DNA of 64,000 bases from Ruminococcus bromii. Its GTDB lineage: Bacteria > Bacillota > Clostridia > Oscillospirales > Acutalibacteraceae. Below the pieces are notes generated by a model that did no database searches, had not been told where the DNA came from, and saw only the letters and a list, made by a program, of their open reading frames with translations. Numbering within the stretch: the stretch's first letter is position 1; every line of letters begins with the position of its first letter. Shown piece by piece: positions 8,707 to 18,927 of the stretch. The translations under genes were made by a program, and so were the position numbers. The stretch lies in the NCBI RefSeq assembly GCF_002834225.1, contig NZ_NNSR01000072.1, positions 90,251-154,250 of the forward strand. Direction: 5' to 3'.

Positions 8707-11700
8707 ATGCGATTAAAGTCTTTGGAAATTCAAGGTTTCAAGACCTTTCCCGATAAAACTAAATTATCCTTTGAACAGGGAATCACCTCTGTTGTAGGTC
8801 CTAACGGTTCAGGCAAAAGTAACATCAGCGACGCTATCCGCTGGGTTCTCGGTGAACAGTCGCCGAAGAGCCTTCGTTGTGCCAAAATGGAGGATGTTGT
8901 CTTTAACGGCACAGACAAGCGTAAAAGACAGGGCTATGCCGAAGTTACTCTGAATATCGACAACAAAGACCGTGCTCTTGATTTTAACGGTGATGACATA
9001 GCTGTTACAAGAAGATACTATAGAAGCGGTGAAAGCGAATATCTTATCAATAAAGCGGCTGTTCGTCTTAAAGACATCAACGAACTCTTTATGGACACAG
9101 GCCTCGGTCGTGACGGTTATTCAATGATCGGACAGGGTAAGATTGACAGCATTGTTTCTTCAAAAGGTGAGGACAGACGAGAAATTTTTGAAGAAGCCGC
9201 GGGTATTTCCCGTTACAGATACAGAAAAATTGACGCTGAGAGAAAGCTGAAAAGTACGGAGGACAACCTTTTAAGACTTCGTGATATTGTAACCGAACTT
9301 GAGGAAAGAGTAGGTCCTCTTGAAAAGCAGTCTGAAAAAGCTCAAAAATTTCTTGAATATTCGGAAGAAAAAAGAGGTCTTGAAATTGCACTCTGGCTTT
9401 TAACTCTTGACCGTTCACAAAATGAATTAAAGGTTCAGGATGAGAAAATTTCAATTGCAAAATCTCAATATGATGACGCAGAAACCGCACTTGAACAAAT
9501 TCAGACCGAAAGTGAAGAAATTTACATAAGAAACGGTGAGTATTCTTCTAAAATAGAAAATATCAGAACCGAAATCACGGATATTGAATCGCAGATTTCC
9601 GAAAAGCGTTCTCTTGTGTCTGTTGCAGAGAACGATATTCTGCATAACAATGATAATATTGACAGAATAAAAAATGATATTGCACAGTTTGATGTAAATT
9701 CCGATGAACTTGAAAAGCGAATTGCGTATAAAGAAAAAGAGATTTCGGAGCTTGACGCGGATATAATCGCCAAAAAGAAAAAGTACAGCGAGCTTTCGGA
9801 GCAGCTTAACGAAATTAATACGACTTCAGGCAAAAGCAGTGATGTTTTGCAGGAAATTACTGCCGAGCTTTCTGTTCTTACTTCAAAGTTGGCTGATGCA
9901 AGAGTTACCGAGATGACTGCCGAAAGCACGGTTTCGGAGCTTAATTCAAGAATAGAATCTTTAATTTCATCTAATGACGAAAAGAAAACGCAGTCTGAAG
10001 AGCTTGCCGATATTTCAAAAGATTACGAAAATAAAATCGGTGCTGCAAAAGAAAAAATTGAATCACTGAAAAATACAATAGACGGTTTACAGCTTAAACT
10101 GTCTTCAAAAGAAAAGAAAAAAGACGAACTCCGTGAAGAAAGCAACAAACTTATGCTTGACGTCAAGGAGCATATGAGAAAAATTTCATTCCTTGAAAAT
10201 CTTGAGCGTAATCTTGAGGGCTTTTCAAAGAGCGTAAAAACAGTTGTCAATGCTCAAAGTCACGGCAAGGTCCACGGAATATGTGGTCCTGTTTCGCGAG
10301 TGATTTCAGTTCCGAAAGAATACGGAGTTGCAATTGAAACAGCTCTCGGTGCGGCTATGCAAAATATCGTAACCGAAACCGATGAGGACGCAAAGCAGGC
10401 AATCAGATATCTTAAATCCGTTGACGGAGGTAGGGCAACATTTCTTCCGCTTAACACAATCAAGCCGAGAGAACTCCGTGAAAACGGTCTTGAAGATTGC
10501 TACGGATTTGTAGGGGTTGCCGCAAATCTTTGTTCATGCGACAGTAAATACAACGGAATCCTGTATTCCTTACTCGGAAAAATTGTAATTGCAGAGGATT
10601 TGAACTGCGCAACAACAATTGCTAAGAAATATTCTTACAGATTTAAAATTGTAACCCTTGACGGTCAGGTTGTTAATGCCGGCGGTTCGCTCACAGGCGG
10701 TTCGCTTAACAGAAACACAGGACTTCTCAGCAGAGCAAGTGAGATTGAAACACTCAAAAAGCAGACAACTGTTCTTGAACAGAAATCAAAGGATGCAGAA
10801 AACAGAAGTGTTGAAATTTCTCGTGAATATTCGGCATTTGAAGCTCAGCTTCTCGGTTCACAGGCAGACCTTTCAAATCTTCGACAAGACCTTGTAAGAC
10901 TCGAGGCTGAAAAGAGAGCCTGCGACAATGAGCTTGCAAACGCGGGTGCTTCTGTTGAAAACGCAATGAATGAAATTACAAATTGCCGACGGAGAATTGA
11001 AATTCTTGAAAAAGATAAAAATTCTGCGAAACAGCTCCTTGTTGAACTCAATAAGAAAATCCTTGCTGCCGAAGAAAAGGTAAATGAACTTACGGGCAGC
11101 AGAGCAGAGCTTACAAAAAAGCGTGAAGAAATTTCTTTGCAGTTACAGAATCTGCGACTGGAAATCGTTTCTTCACAAAAGGATATTGACGCTCTTAATT
11201 CTGATATTGTTTTTGCAAAATCAACAGGCAATGAAAACCTTGAAAGAAAGGCAGAACTAAATCAAGAGATTGAGAGAATCAAAAGTGTTATTCTTGAAAA
11301 AACAGCACTTATCGAATCTGCAAATGCGGAAATTGAAAGGCTGATTGCAAATCAGAACGAACGCTCAAAGGCTATTGAAAAAATCAATGCCGACAGAGAA
11401 CAACTTGAAAAACGCAGTGCCGAAATCAGAACGGTTGAGCGTGATAAAACATCAGAGCGTGAAACCTCAGGCAGAGAGCTTGCAAGACTTGAAGAGAGAA
11501 AAATCAACATTCAGAAGCAGTATGATGATATTATCTCGAAGCTTTGGGAAGAATATGAGTTGACAAGACGAGAGGCAGAAAATTGTGCCGTTGAAATTGA
11601 TGACTCAAAACAGGCGCAGAGGCGACTTAACGAGCTTAAACAAAAAATCAGGTCTTTGGGAAATGTAAATGTATCCGCTATTGAAGAGTACAAAGAGGTT

Positions 11701-12282
11701 TCCGAAAGATATGAATTTATGAGCGCACAGGTAAATGATGTTGAGAAGTCAAAGAAAGAGATTGAAAAGCTTATTACTGACCTCACAAAGCAGATGAAGG
11801 AAGTGTTTGTGGAGAGCTTTGATCAGATTAATAAGAACTTTACCTACACCTTCAAAGAACTTTTCGGCGGCGGTACAGCCTCGCTTTCGCTTGCAGATCC
11901 GGAAAATATTCTGACAAGCGGAATTGATATTCTTGTCCATCCGCCCGGTAAGATTGTTATAAATCTTGAGGCATTGTCAGGCGGCGAAAAAGCACTTGTT
12001 GCAATTGCACTCTATTTTGCTATAATGAAAGTAAGACCTGCTCCGTTCTGCGTAATGGATGAGATTGAGGCGGCTCTTGATGATGTAAATGTTTACCGTT
12101 TTGCCGCATATCTTCGCAGAATGACAGATAATACACAGTTTATTCTCATTACGCATCGCCGTGGTACAATGGAAGAAGCCGATGTGCTTTACGGTGTTAC
12201 AATGCAGGATGAGGGCATTTCAAAATTACTCGAGCTTCGTTCAACCGAAGTTGCTGAAAAACTCGGTATAGATTCAAAGTAA
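8707..12282 (+). CDS. smc: Chromosome segregation protein SMC
   Basis: Core ATPase of bacterial condensin, working with ScpA and ScpB (not in this window). The 1191-residue protein has an N-terminal head with Walker A GPNGSGKSN, long coiled coils (about residues 165-510 and 660-1010), a hinge near 515-640, and a C-terminal head with signature LSGGEKALVAIAL and Walker B FCVMDEIEAALDD. ATG 8707 is used because AGGAG lies 6 bases before it; the in-frame TTG 8701 is too close. Followed by ftsY after 19 bases, as in other Firmicutes. Confidence 0.98.
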   Translation: MRLKSLEIQGFKTFPDKTKLSFEQGITSVVGPNGSGKSNISDAIRWVLGEQSPKSLRCAKMEDVVFNGTDKRKRQGYAEVTLNIDNKDRALDFNGDDIAVTRRYYRSGESEYLINKAAVRLKDINELFMDTGLGRDGYSMIGQGKIDSIVSSKGEDRREIFEEAAGISRYRYRKIDAERKLKSTEDNLLRLRDIVTELEERVGPLEKQSEKAQKFLEYSEEKRGLEIALWLLTLDRSQNELKVQDEKISIAKSQYDDAETALEQIQTESEEIYIRNGEYSSKIENIRTEITDIESQISEKRSLVSVAENDILHNNDNIDRIKNDIAQFDVNSDELEKRIAYKEKEISELDADIIAKKKKYSELSEQLNEINTTSGKSSDVLQEITAELSVLTSKLADARVTEMTAESTVSELNSRIESLISSNDEKKTQSEELADISKDYENKIGAAKEKIESLKNTIDGLQLKLSSKEKKKDELREESNKLMLDVKEHMRKISFLENLERNLEGFSKSVKTVVNAQSHGKVHGICGPVSRVISVPKEYGVAIETALGAAMQNIVTETDEDAKQAIRYLKSVDGGRATFLPLNTIKPRELRENGLEDCYGFVGVAANLCSCDSKYNGILYSLLGKIVIAEDLNCATTIAKKYSYRFKIVTLDGQVVNAGGSLTGGSLNRNTGLLSRASEIETLKKQTTVLEQKSKDAENRSVEISREYSAFEAQLLGSQADLSNLRQDLVRLEAEKRACDNELANAGASVENAMNEITNCRRRIEILEKDKNSAKQLLVELNKKILAAEEKVNELTGSRAELTKKREEISLQLQNLRLEIVSSQKDIDALNSDIVFAKSTGNENLERKAELNQEIERIKSVILEKTALIESANAEIERLIANQNERSKAIEKINADREQLEKRSAEIRTVERDKTSERETSGRELARLEERKINIQKQYDDIISKLWEEYELTRREAENCAVEIDDSKQAQRRLNELKQKIRSLGNVNVSAIEEYKEVSERYEFMSAQVNDVEKSKKEIEKLITDLTKQMKEVFVESFDQINKNFTYTFKELFGGGTASLSLADPENILTSGIDILVHPPGKIVINLEALSGGEKALVAIALYFAIMKVRPAPFCVMDEIEAALDDVNVYRFAAYLRRMTDNTQFILITHRRGTMEEADVLYGVTMQDEGISKLLELRSTEVAEKLGIDSK

Positions 12283-12301
12283 TTATAAGGAAAGTGATAA
12301 T

Positions 12302-13216
12302 ATGGGATTTTTTAAAAAGATTAAAGAGGGACTGAAAAAAACTCGTGATGCGGTTGTTGGTCAGATTGACTCAATGCTCAAATCCTTTACAAAAATTGAT
12401 GATGAGCTTTTTGAAGAGCTTGAAGAACTGCTCGTTATGGGTGATGTAGGTGTTCCGACAGCCGAAAAAATTTGTAAAGAACTCAGAGAAAGGGTAAAAA
12501 AGGAAGGTATAAAAGATCCGTCCGAAATTACTTCGCTTCTCAAAGAAATTATTGCCGATATGCTCAGGGGCGGTGAAGAGCTTGACCTTGCAACATCTCC
12601 GTCAATTATTCTTGTAATCGGAGTAAACGGTGTAGGAAAGACAACTACAATCGGCAAGCTTGCAAATGCACTTTCAAAAGAGGGCAAAAAGGTTATTCTT
12701 GCCGCAGCCGATACATTCAGAGCTGCCGCAATTGAACAGCTTGAAATTTGGGCAGACAGAAGCAAGTGTGAAATTATTAAGCAGAAAGAAGGCAGTGATC
12801 CTGCTGCTGTGATTTATGATGCAATTTCAGCCGCAAAGGCAAGACAGGCAGATGTAATAATCTGCGATACTGCGGGCAGACTTCACAACAAAAAGCACCT
12901 TATGGACGAGCTTTCAAAAATTAACCGTGTAATTGACCGTGAGCTTCCGGATGCGTCAAAAGAAAAGCTTCTTGTTCTTGATGCGACAACAGGTCAGAAT
13001 GCGGTTAATCAGGCTGAACAGTTCAGAGAGGCAACGGGAATTACGGGTATTGTTCTTACAAAGCTTGACGGCACGGCAAAGGGCGGTGTGGTTCTTGCAA
13101 TTAAGGACGGTCTTGGAATCCCTGTTAAATATATCGGCGTCGGTGAGCAGATTGACGACTTACAGCCGTTCAATCCCGATGCTTTTGCAGATGCACTTTT
13201 CAGCGTTAAGGAATGA
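12302..13216 (+). CDS. ftsY: Signal recognition particle receptor FtsY
   Basis: GTPase receptor that docks the SRP-ribosome complex on the membrane for co-translational insertion. The 304-residue protein has the short N-terminal acidic/helical region, an NG domain with G1 GVNGVGKTTTIGKLA, the RQADVIICDTAGRLHNK G3 region and TKLDGTAKGG. It lacks the long acidic A domain, as usual for Firmicutes. ffh does not follow here, unlike Bacillus subtilis. Confidence 0.98.
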   Translation: MGFFKKIKEGLKKTRDAVVGQIDSMLKSFTKIDDELFEELEELLVMGDVGVPTAEKICKELRERVKKEGIKDPSEITSLLKEIIADMLRGGEELDLATSPSIILVIGVNGVGKTTTIGKLANALSKEGKKVILAAADTFRAAAIEQLEIWADRSKCEIIKQKEGSDPAAVIYDAISAAKARQADVIICDTAGRLHNKKHLMDELSKINRVIDRELPDASKEKLLVLDATTGQNAVNQAEQFREATGITGIVLTKLDGTAKGGVVLAIKDGLGIPVKYIGVGEQIDDLQPFNPDAFADALFSVKE

Positions 13217-13221
13217 TGAAT

Positions 13222-13818
13222 ATGAAGTTTATAATTGCAAGTAATAACAAAAAGAAGCTTGCCGAACTTGAAAGAATACTTAATCCGCTCGGAATAAATG
13301 CTGTTACTCCGAAAGAAGAGGGAATATCTCTTGATGATGTAGAGGAGAACGGGACAACCTTTGCCGAGAATGCTTTTCTTAAAGCTAATGCGGCTTATTT
13401 AAAAACGGGACTTCCTGCCATTGCCGATGATTCGGGTTTGTGTGTAGATGCTCTTAGCGGCAGACCCGGTGTTTATACGGCACGCTATGGCGGTGAAGGC
13501 TTGACAGATGAAGAAAGATACATTAAACTTCTTGATGAGATGAAAAATGTCGATGATGACAAGCGTTCCGCTCATTTTACTTCTTCAATCTGCTGTATTC
13601 TTCCAGACGGTTCAAAGATAACAGCCGAGGGTATTTGTAAAGGTAAAATTGGTTATGAGCCAATCGGCAAAGACGGATTTGGCTATGATCCGATTTTTAT
13701 GTTTGGCGACAAGAGTTTTGCAGAGCTTTCAGCGGAAGAAAAGGATGCAGTAAGTCATCGCGGAAAAGCGTTAAGAGAGCTTAAAGCAAAACTGGAATAC
13801 TATTTCAAAAACAACTGA
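13222..13818 (+). CDS. XTP/dITP diphosphatase (RdgB/HAM1)
   Basis: Hydrolyses non-canonical purine triphosphates (XTP, dITP) to keep them out of DNA and RNA. The 198-residue protein has SNNKKKLAEL near the N-terminus, the metal/base site ADDSGLCVDAL, the substrate loop GKDGFGYDPIF and SHRGKAL near the end. Three in-frame ATGs lie close together (13213, 13216, 13222); 13222 is favoured by the AAGGA site 9 bases upstream and the family start MKFIIAS. The first ATG overlaps the ftsY stop. Confidence 0.96.
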   Translation: MKFIIASNNKKKLAELERILNPLGINAVTPKEEGISLDDVEENGTTFAENAFLKANAAYLKTGLPAIADDSGLCVDALSGRPGVYTARYGGEGLTDEERYIKLLDEMKNVDDDKRSAHFTSSICCILPDGSKITAEGICKGKIGYEPIGKDGFGYDPIFMFGDKSFAELSAEEKDAVSHRGKALRELKAKLEYYFKNN

Positions 13819-13836
13819 TTTGAAAGGATTTAAAAT

Positions 13837-14139
13837 ATGTTAAACAGCAAACAGAGAGCATTTCTCAGAGGACTTGCGAATCGTATTGACACAATTCTTA
13901 TTGTCGGCAAGGGCGAAATTACGGATAATATCATCAAACAGGCAGACGATGCTCTTACGGCAAGGGAAATTATAAAAGGTAAGGTTCTTGAAAACAGTGC
14001 ATATTCCTCAAGAGAGGCCGCCGAAGCTATTGCAGAAAAATGTTCTGCGGATGTTGTTCAGGTAATCGGCTCAAAATTTGTGCTTTACAGAAGAAACGAT
14101 GACGAGCCTGTTATTGAGCTTCCGAAGGCAAAGAAGTAA
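13837..14139 (+). CDS. yhbY: YhbY-family RNA-binding protein
   Basis: Single CRS1-YhbY (CRM) domain of 100 residues, associated with pre-50S ribosomal particles. It starts MLNSKQRAFLRGLAN and carries the domain's glycine-rich VGKGEIT loop. It is two bases from nadD, and the yhbY-nadD-yqeK-rsfS order matches Bacillus (yqeI-nadD-yqeK-rsfS). Confidence 0.95.
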   Translation: MLNSKQRAFLRGLANRIDTILIVGKGEITDNIIKQADDALTAREIIKGKVLENSAYSSREAAEAIAEKCSADVVQVIGSKFVLYRRNDDEPVIELPKAKK

Positions 14140-14141
14140 TT

Positions 14142-14744
14142 ATGAAAACAGGTGTTTTCGGCGGAACCTTTAATCCGGTTCACAAGGGTCACATAATGCT
14201 TGCGGAATATTGTATGGACAGCGTTGGACTTGACCGCATTATTATGATACCTACGGCTGTTCCGCCGCACAAAATAAGCAATAATCTTGCAAGCGAAAAT
14301 GACCGTCTTAATATGTGTAAGCTTGCGTGCAGGGGTAAAGAAAACTTTTTTGTGTCTGATATTGAAATTAAAAGGCAGGGAAAAAGCTATACTTATGAAA
14401 CCCTTACACAATTGAAAGAAATTTATCCTGATGATCATTTATACACAATAATGGGTGCGGATATGTTTCTTACACTCAACAGGTGGAAAAATCCTGAAAT
14501 TATATTTGAAAAATCGTCAATAATAACAATTCCCCGTGATGAAGAAAACAAGCATGAACTTGAGAACTTTTACAATAAGGTTTTGAAAGCTATGGGAGCA
14601 AGTTCGGTTATTCTTCCAAATCCCGTAATGAGCGTGTCCTCAACATTTATAAGGGAAAATCTTGACAATTTTAATTTGATAAGCAATATGCTTGATAAAG
14701 GCGTTTACGATTATATAATAAAAAACAATTTATATCGGAAGTGA
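14142..14744 (+). CDS. nadD: Nicotinate-nucleotide adenylyltransferase
   Basis: Makes deamido-NAD from nicotinate mononucleotide and ATP. The 200-residue protein has the nucleotidyltransferase motif GGTFNPVHKGH at the N-terminus, TIMGADMFLTLNRW in the middle and the SSTFIREN ATP-binding motif near the end. It is tightly packed between yhbY and yqeK. Confidence 0.97.
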   Translation: MKTGVFGGTFNPVHKGHIMLAEYCMDSVGLDRIIMIPTAVPPHKISNNLASENDRLNMCKLACRGKENFFVSDIEIKRQGKSYTYETLTQLKEIYPDDHLYTIMGADMFLTLNRWKNPEIIFEKSSIITIPRDEENKHELENFYNKVLKAMGASSVILPNPVMSVSSTFIRENLDNFNLISNMLDKGVYDYIIKNNLYRK

Positions 14745-14749
14745 GAGCT

Positions 14750-15337
14750 TTGAATATATCTGATTATAAAAAAATAATTAGTGAAAGAATGGGTGATTAC
14801 AGATTTAATCACAGCGTAAATGTTGCGAAAGAGGCCAAAAAGCTTGCAAGGCGTTACGGCGGCGACGAAGAAAAGGCTGAGATTGCCGGTATTCTTCACG
14901 ATATAACAAAAGAAATGCCAAAAGAACAGCAGTTGCAAATTATTATTGACAGTGGTATAATTTTAGACAATGTTCAACTTCATGCTCCAAAGCTATGGCA
15001 CGGAATGAGCGGCAGCATTGTTGTCCGTGATGAACTTGGCATTGACGATGAGGATATACTCAACGCAATAAGGTACCACACAACAGGACGAGCAGGAATG
15101 AGTTTGTTGGAAAAAATAATTTTTACGGCAGATTTCACTTCCGAGGAGCGTACATACAGCGGTGTGGCAACAATGAGAAAGAAATCAAAAAAGAGCCTTG
15201 AAGAGGCTATGCTCTACGGCTATCAGTTTACATTCAAGGATCTTTCTAAAAGGCAGCTTGCAATTCATCCCGATGAGGTTGCCTGCTATAATGAAATTGT
15301 TCTGCAAATATCCCAAACGAAAGGAAAAAACAAATGA
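14750..15337 (+). CDS. yqeK: HD-domain phosphohydrolase YqeK (Ap4A hydrolase)
   Basis: Family members are symmetrical diadenosine tetraphosphate hydrolases with an HD fold. The product (about 195 residues) has FNHSVNVAKEAKKLA, the metal-binding GILHDITKEMP and a second histidine region HGMSGSIV with IRYHTTGRAGM. The start is uncertain: GTG 14741 overlaps nadD, but TTG 14750 has GGAAG 8 bases upstream and is preferred. The stop overlaps rsfS (ATGA). Confidence 0.94.
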   Translation: MNISDYKKIISERMGDYRFNHSVNVAKEAKKLARRYGGDEEKAEIAGILHDITKEMPKEQQLQIIIDSGIILDNVQLHAPKLWHGMSGSIVVRDELGIDDEDILNAIRYHTTGRAGMSLLEKIIFTADFTSEERTYSGVATMRKKSKKSLEEAMLYGYQFTFKDLSKRQLAIHPDEVACYNEIVLQISQTKGKNK

Positions 15338-15687
15338 GTTCTTACGATGAAGCAATACTTGCAGCAAAAGCCCTGAGTTCAAAAAAGGGACTTGATATTC
15401 AGATTATAAAAATTGCCGATGTTTCTGTTCTTGCCGACTATATGGTAATTGCAACAGGTACAAGCTCAACCCATGTAAAGGCGCTTGCCGATGAGGTTGA
15501 ATACAAGCTTGATCAGGCAGGAATTTCGGTAAGTCATATAGAAGGTTACAGATCTAATTCATGGATTCTCCTTGACTACATTGATGTTATAGTCAATGTG
15601 TTTGATGATGAAGCCCGTGACTTTTATGATCTTGAAAGACTTTGGCAGGACGGCGAAAGCGTTGACCTGGCAGGTATCGTTGACTAA
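15334..15687 (+). CDS. rsfS: Ribosome silencing factor RsfS
   Basis: Binds L14 and blocks subunit joining when nutrients run low. The 117-residue protein has the family core [41 protein letters not shown] and an ERLWQDG-like end. It follows yqeK with a 4-base overlap. Confidence 0.97.
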   Translation: MSSYDEAILAAKALSSKKGLDIQIIKIADVSVLADYMVIATGTSSTHVKALADEVEYKLDQAGISVSHIEGYRSNSWILLDYIDVIVNVFDDEARDFYDLERLWQDGESVDLAGIVD

Positions 15688-15704
15688 TTGCAGGAGGGTT
15701 TACT

Positions 15705-18116
15705 TTGAAATACAATCATAAAGCCGTAGAAGAAAAATGGCAAAAAATTTGGGAAGATAAGGGTGTGTTCCACGCAAGTGAGGACACAGAAAAAGAAAAA
15801 TTCTATGCTCTTATCGAGTTCCCGTACCCGTCGGGACAGGGTCTTCATGTAGGTCATCCCCGTCCGTACACAGCACTTGATACAGTTGCAAGAAAACGCA
15901 GACTTGAGGGCTACAATGTCCTTTATCCTATCGGATGGGACGCTTTCGGTCTTCCTACCGAGAACTATGCAATCAAAAATCACATTCACCCTGAAATCGT
16001 AACAAAGAAGAATATTGCCCGTTTTAAAAAGCAGATTCAGTCACTCGGTATTTCTTTTGACTGGAGCAGAGAAATCAATACGACAGATCCCGAATACTAC
16101 AAGTGGACGCAGTGGATTTTTATTCAGCTTTATAAGCACGGTCTTGCTTATAAAAAAGAGATGAATGTAAACTGGTGTACTTCATGCAAGTGCGTTCTTG
16201 CAAACGAAGAGGTAGTAAACGGCGTTTGTGAGCGTTGCGGAAGTGAAGTTGTTCACAAGGTTAAGTCACAGTGGATGCTTAAAATCACAGAATATGCTGA
16301 CAGACTTATCAATGACCTTGACCTTGTAAATTATCCTGACAGAGTAAAAGCACAGCAGAAGAACTGGATCGGCAGAAGTAAGGGTGCTGAGGTTGATTTT
16401 ACAACTACAACAGGCGACACACTTACAATTTATACAACTCGTGCCGATACACTTTACGGTGCTACATATATGGTAATTTCTCCTGAACACCCAATGATTG
16501 AAAAGTGGGCTGACAAGATTTCAAATATGGACGAAATCAAGAAGTATCAGGAGGCTGCCGCGCGTAAGTCTGACTTTGAAAGAACAGAGGTAGCAAAGGA
16601 AAAGACGGGCGTAAGAATTGACGGCGTTAATGCTATAAACCCTGTAAACAATAAGGAAATCCCGATTTTTATTTCTGACTATGTCCTTGTATCATACGGT
16701 ACAGGTGCTATTATGGCTGTTCCTGCTCACGATACCCGTGACTGGGAATTTGCAAAAAAATTCGACCTTCCTATTATTGAAGTTGTTAAGGGCGGCAATG
16801 TTCAGGAAGAGGCTTACACAGATTGTGCCAAGGGCATTATGGTCAACTCGGGAATGCTTGACGGTCTTACTGTTGATGAAGCAAAGAAAAAAATTATTGA
16901 TTGGCTCACAAGTGAGGGCAAAGGTCATTCAAAGGTAAATTACAAGCTCCGTGACTGGGTATTCTCCCGTCAGCGTTATTGGGGCGAGCCTATTCCGATG
17001 GTATATTGCGAGAAGTGCGGTTATGTTCCTCTTGATGAAAAAGACCTTCCGCTCAGACTGCCTATGGTTGAGTCATATGAACCGACTGATAACGGCGAAT
17101 CTCCGCTTGCAAAGATGACAGACTGGATTAACACAACCTGTCCTTGCTGCGGCGGTAAGGCTAAGAGAGAAACCGATACAATGCCTCAGTGGGCAGGCTC
17201 ATCGTGGTACTATCTCAGATATATGGACCCGCACAATAAAAATGCCATTGCATCAAAAGAGGCTCTTAACTACTGGTCACCTGTTGATTGGTACAACGGC
17301 GGTATGGAGCATACAACTCTCCACCTTCTTTACAGCCGTTTCTGGCATAAGTTCCTCTATGATATCGGTGTTGTTCCTACTCCGGAACCATACGCTAAGC
17401 GTACTTCACACGGTATGATTCTCGGTGAAAACGGCGAGAAGATGAGTAAATCAAGAGGCAATGTCGTAAATCCTGATGAAATCGTTGACGAATACGGTGC
17501 AGATACAATGCGTTTATATGAAATGTTCATCGGTGACTTTGAAAAGGCTGCTCCGTGGAGTAAGGCAAGCATCAGAGGTTGCCGCAGATTCGTTGAGCGC
17601 TATTGGAACCTTCAGAATGTTCTCATTGACGGTGACAAAATCAGACCCGAGCTTGAGAGTGCGTTTAACAAGGCAATCAAAAAGGTTGGCGAGGATATTG
17701 AAAATATCAAGTTCAATACCGCCATCGCAACTCTTATGGCTTTAATCAACGATATTTCAAATGTAAAGTCAATCAATAAGGAAGAACTCAGAATTTTCTC
17801 AATTCTCCTTAATCCGTTTGCTCCTCATGTTACGGAAGAAGTTTACGAGGCTTGTAAGCTTGGCAATGGTATTCTTGCCGAAGCTGAATGGCCTGAATAT
17901 GACGAGTCAAAATGTGTTGATGAAAGCGTGGAAATCGTCGTTCAGGTAAACGGCAAAATTAAGACTAAACTCAATATCCCTGTTGACGCTGACAAGGATA
18001 CAGTTCTTGAGCTTGCCAAAAATGACGAGAATGTTAGGAAAGCAATTGACGGAATGAATATTATTAAGGAGATTGTTGTTCCTAAAAAACTTGTAAATCT
18101 TGTTGTTAAGCCATAA
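15705..18116 (+). CDS. leuS: Leucyl-tRNA synthetase
   Basis: Class I aminoacyl-tRNA synthetase of 803 residues. It shows the HIGH-type motif [12 protein letters not shown] (about residues 40-51), a CP1 editing domain, a zinc-type CTSCK/CERCG knuckle, the tail KMSKS motif [10 protein letters not shown] (about residue 575) and the anticodon-binding and C-terminal domains. The start is TTG 15705 with AGGAGGG 6 bases upstream. Only 17 bases separate it from rsfS, so there is no T-box leader; expression is by operon read-through. Confidence 0.98.
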   Translation: MKYNHKAVEEKWQKIWEDKGVFHASEDTEKEKFYALIEFPYPSGQGLHVGHPRPYTALDTVARKRRLEGYNVLYPIGWDAFGLPTENYAIKNHIHPEIVTKKNIARFKKQIQSLGISFDWSREINTTDPEYYKWTQWIFIQLYKHGLAYKKEMNVNWCTSCKCVLANEEVVNGVCERCGSEVVHKVKSQWMLKITEYADRLINDLDLVNYPDRVKAQQKNWIGRSKGAEVDFTTTTGDTLTIYTTRADTLYGATYMVISPEHPMIEKWADKISNMDEIKKYQEAAARKSDFERTEVAKEKTGVRIDGVNAINPVNNKEIPIFISDYVLVSYGTGAIMAVPAHDTRDWEFAKKFDLPIIEVVKGGNVQEEAYTDCAKGIMVNSGMLDGLTVDEAKKKIIDWLTSEGKGHSKVNYKLRDWVFSRQRYWGEPIPMVYCEKCGYVPLDEKDLPLRLPMVESYEPTDNGESPLAKMTDWINTTCPCCGGKAKRETDTMPQWAGSSWYYLRYMDPHNKNAIASKEALNYWSPVDWYNGGMEHTTLHLLYSRFWHKFLYDIGVVPTPEPYAKRTSHGMILGENGEKMSKSRGNVVNPDEIVDEYGADTMRLYEMFIGDFEKAAPWSKASIRGCRRFVERYWNLQNVLIDGDKIRPELESAFNKAIKKVGEDIENIKFNTAIATLMALINDISNVKSINKEELRIFSILLNPFAPHVTEEVYEACKLGNGILAEAEWPEYDESKCVDESVEIVVQVNGKIKTKLNIPVDADKDTVLELAKNDENVRKAIDGMNIIKEIVVPKKLVNLVVKP

Positions 18117-18159
18117 TTCAACTCTTAAAATAAATTTAACCTAAATTTCTACAATGCTA

Positions 18160-18188
18160 TTGACATTATTCGAGTGATAATGTATAAT
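18160..18188 (+). promoter_or_regulatory. Consensus sigma-A promoter for rpsU
   Basis: Perfect TTGACA (18160-18165), 17-base spacer, perfect TATAAT (18183-18188). It is the best-matching promoter in the window and would make rpsU very strongly transcribed, independent of leuS. Confidence 0.9.
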
Positions 18189-18191
18189 AAC

Positions 18192-18239
18192 ATTTGCAAT
18201 TATATGCAAATTACCCATGCCCGGTGGCAGATGGGAGGG
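18192..18239 (+). promoter_or_regulatory. rpsU leader with two stem-loops, one covering the SD
   Basis: ATTTGCA/TGCAAAT (18192-18198 with 18205-18211) forms the first hairpin right after the -10 box. The second pairs CCCAT with ATGGG (18214-18218 with 18231-18235) and GCC with GGC (18219-18221 with 18226-18228). The ATGGG arm is part of the GGGAGGG ribosome site, so folding would hide it. It may be a feedback site for S21 or simple leader structure; I know no named family it matches. Confidence 0.45.
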
Positions 18240-18246
18240 AAGATAG

Positions 18247-18423
18247 ATGGCAGAGATTAGACTTAAAGAGAATGAATCCCTTGAAAGTGCTTTAAGAAGA
18301 TTCAAGAAGCAGTGTGCCAGAGCTGGCGTTATTGCTGAGGTTCGCAAAAGAGAAGCTTATGAAAAGCCCTCTGTAAAGCGTAAGAAAAAATCCGAAGCAG
18401 CTCGCAAACGCAAATACAGGTAA
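18247..18423 (+). CDS. rpsU: 30S ribosomal protein S21
   Basis: A 58-residue protein beginning [19 protein letters not shown] and ending in the usual Lys/Arg-rich tail ([15 protein letters not shown]). S21 takes part in initiation on the 30S subunit. A strong GGGAGGG site precedes the ATG. It has its own promoter and terminator and is thus a single-gene unit, unlike the rpsU-dnaG-rpoD arrangement of enterobacteria. Confidence 0.97.
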   Translation: MAEIRLKENESLESALRRFKKQCARAGVIAEVRKREAYEKPSVKRKKKSEAARKRKYR

Positions 18424-18431
18424 TCAAACAG

Positions 18432-18464
18432 GCGGACAGAGCATTCTGTCCGCTTTTTGTTTTA
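18432..18464 (+). terminator. Intrinsic terminator after rpsU
   Basis: Nine-bp stem GCGGACAGA/TCTGTCCGC with loop GCAT, then T5GT4. Confidence 0.92.
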
Positions 18465-18495
18465 TCTTCATATTTCTTTGAAAAAAGGTGACACT

Positions 18496-18927
18496 ATGAA
18501 AAAGATTCTTATTATACTCGGACCTAACCTCAATATGGTAGGCGTCCGTGAAAAGGGAATATACGGTGAAGAAACTGCCTCTGATATTGAAAAGCAGATT
18601 ATTTCATACGCTGAAAGCAACGGCTTTTCTGCCGAAGTTTTTCAGTCAAATCACGAAGGAGATCTTATTGATAAAATTCATTCGGCAAAGGGCAGCTTTG
18701 ACGGTGTTGTAATTAACGCAGGTGCGCTCACTCACTATAGCTATGCTTTAAGAGATGCCATTGCTTGCGTGAAGATTCCTTTCGTAGAGGTTCATATGTC
18801 TAATATTCACGCAAGAGAAGAGTTCAGACATACATCTGTAATTGCACCTGTTTGTGTCGGTCAGATTGCAGGCTTTGGCAAGAACAGCTACTTCCTTGCT
18901 ATCAATGCATTAAAGGACTTGATGTGA
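18496..18927 (+). CDS. aroQ: Type II 3-dehydroquinate dehydratase
   Basis: Third step of the shikimate pathway. The 143-residue product shows LGPNLNMVGVRE near the N-terminus, IYG with the catalytic tyrosine, QSNHEGDLID, INAGALTHYSYAL and the C-terminal VEVHMSNIHAREEFRH. ATG 18496 is chosen for its AAGGTG site. The remaining shikimate genes are not in the window. The stop overlaps the peptidase start by one base. Confidence 0.97.
   Translation: MKKILIILGPNLNMVGVREKGIYGEETASDIEKQIISYAESNGFSAEVFQSNHEGDLIDKIHSAKGSFDGVVINAGALTHYSYALRDAIACVKIPFVEVHMSNIHAREEFRHTSVIAPVCVGQIAGFGKNSYFLAINALKDLM

Noticed and set aside
8730..11940. Minus-strand frames opposite smc
   Set aside because: They follow the codon pattern of the coiled-coil gene on the other strand and have no domain or ribosome site.
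15688..15704. T-box riboswitch before leuS
   Set aside because: Only 17 bases separate rsfS and leuS, far too few for a T-box. The 37-base gap before ileS is likewise too short.
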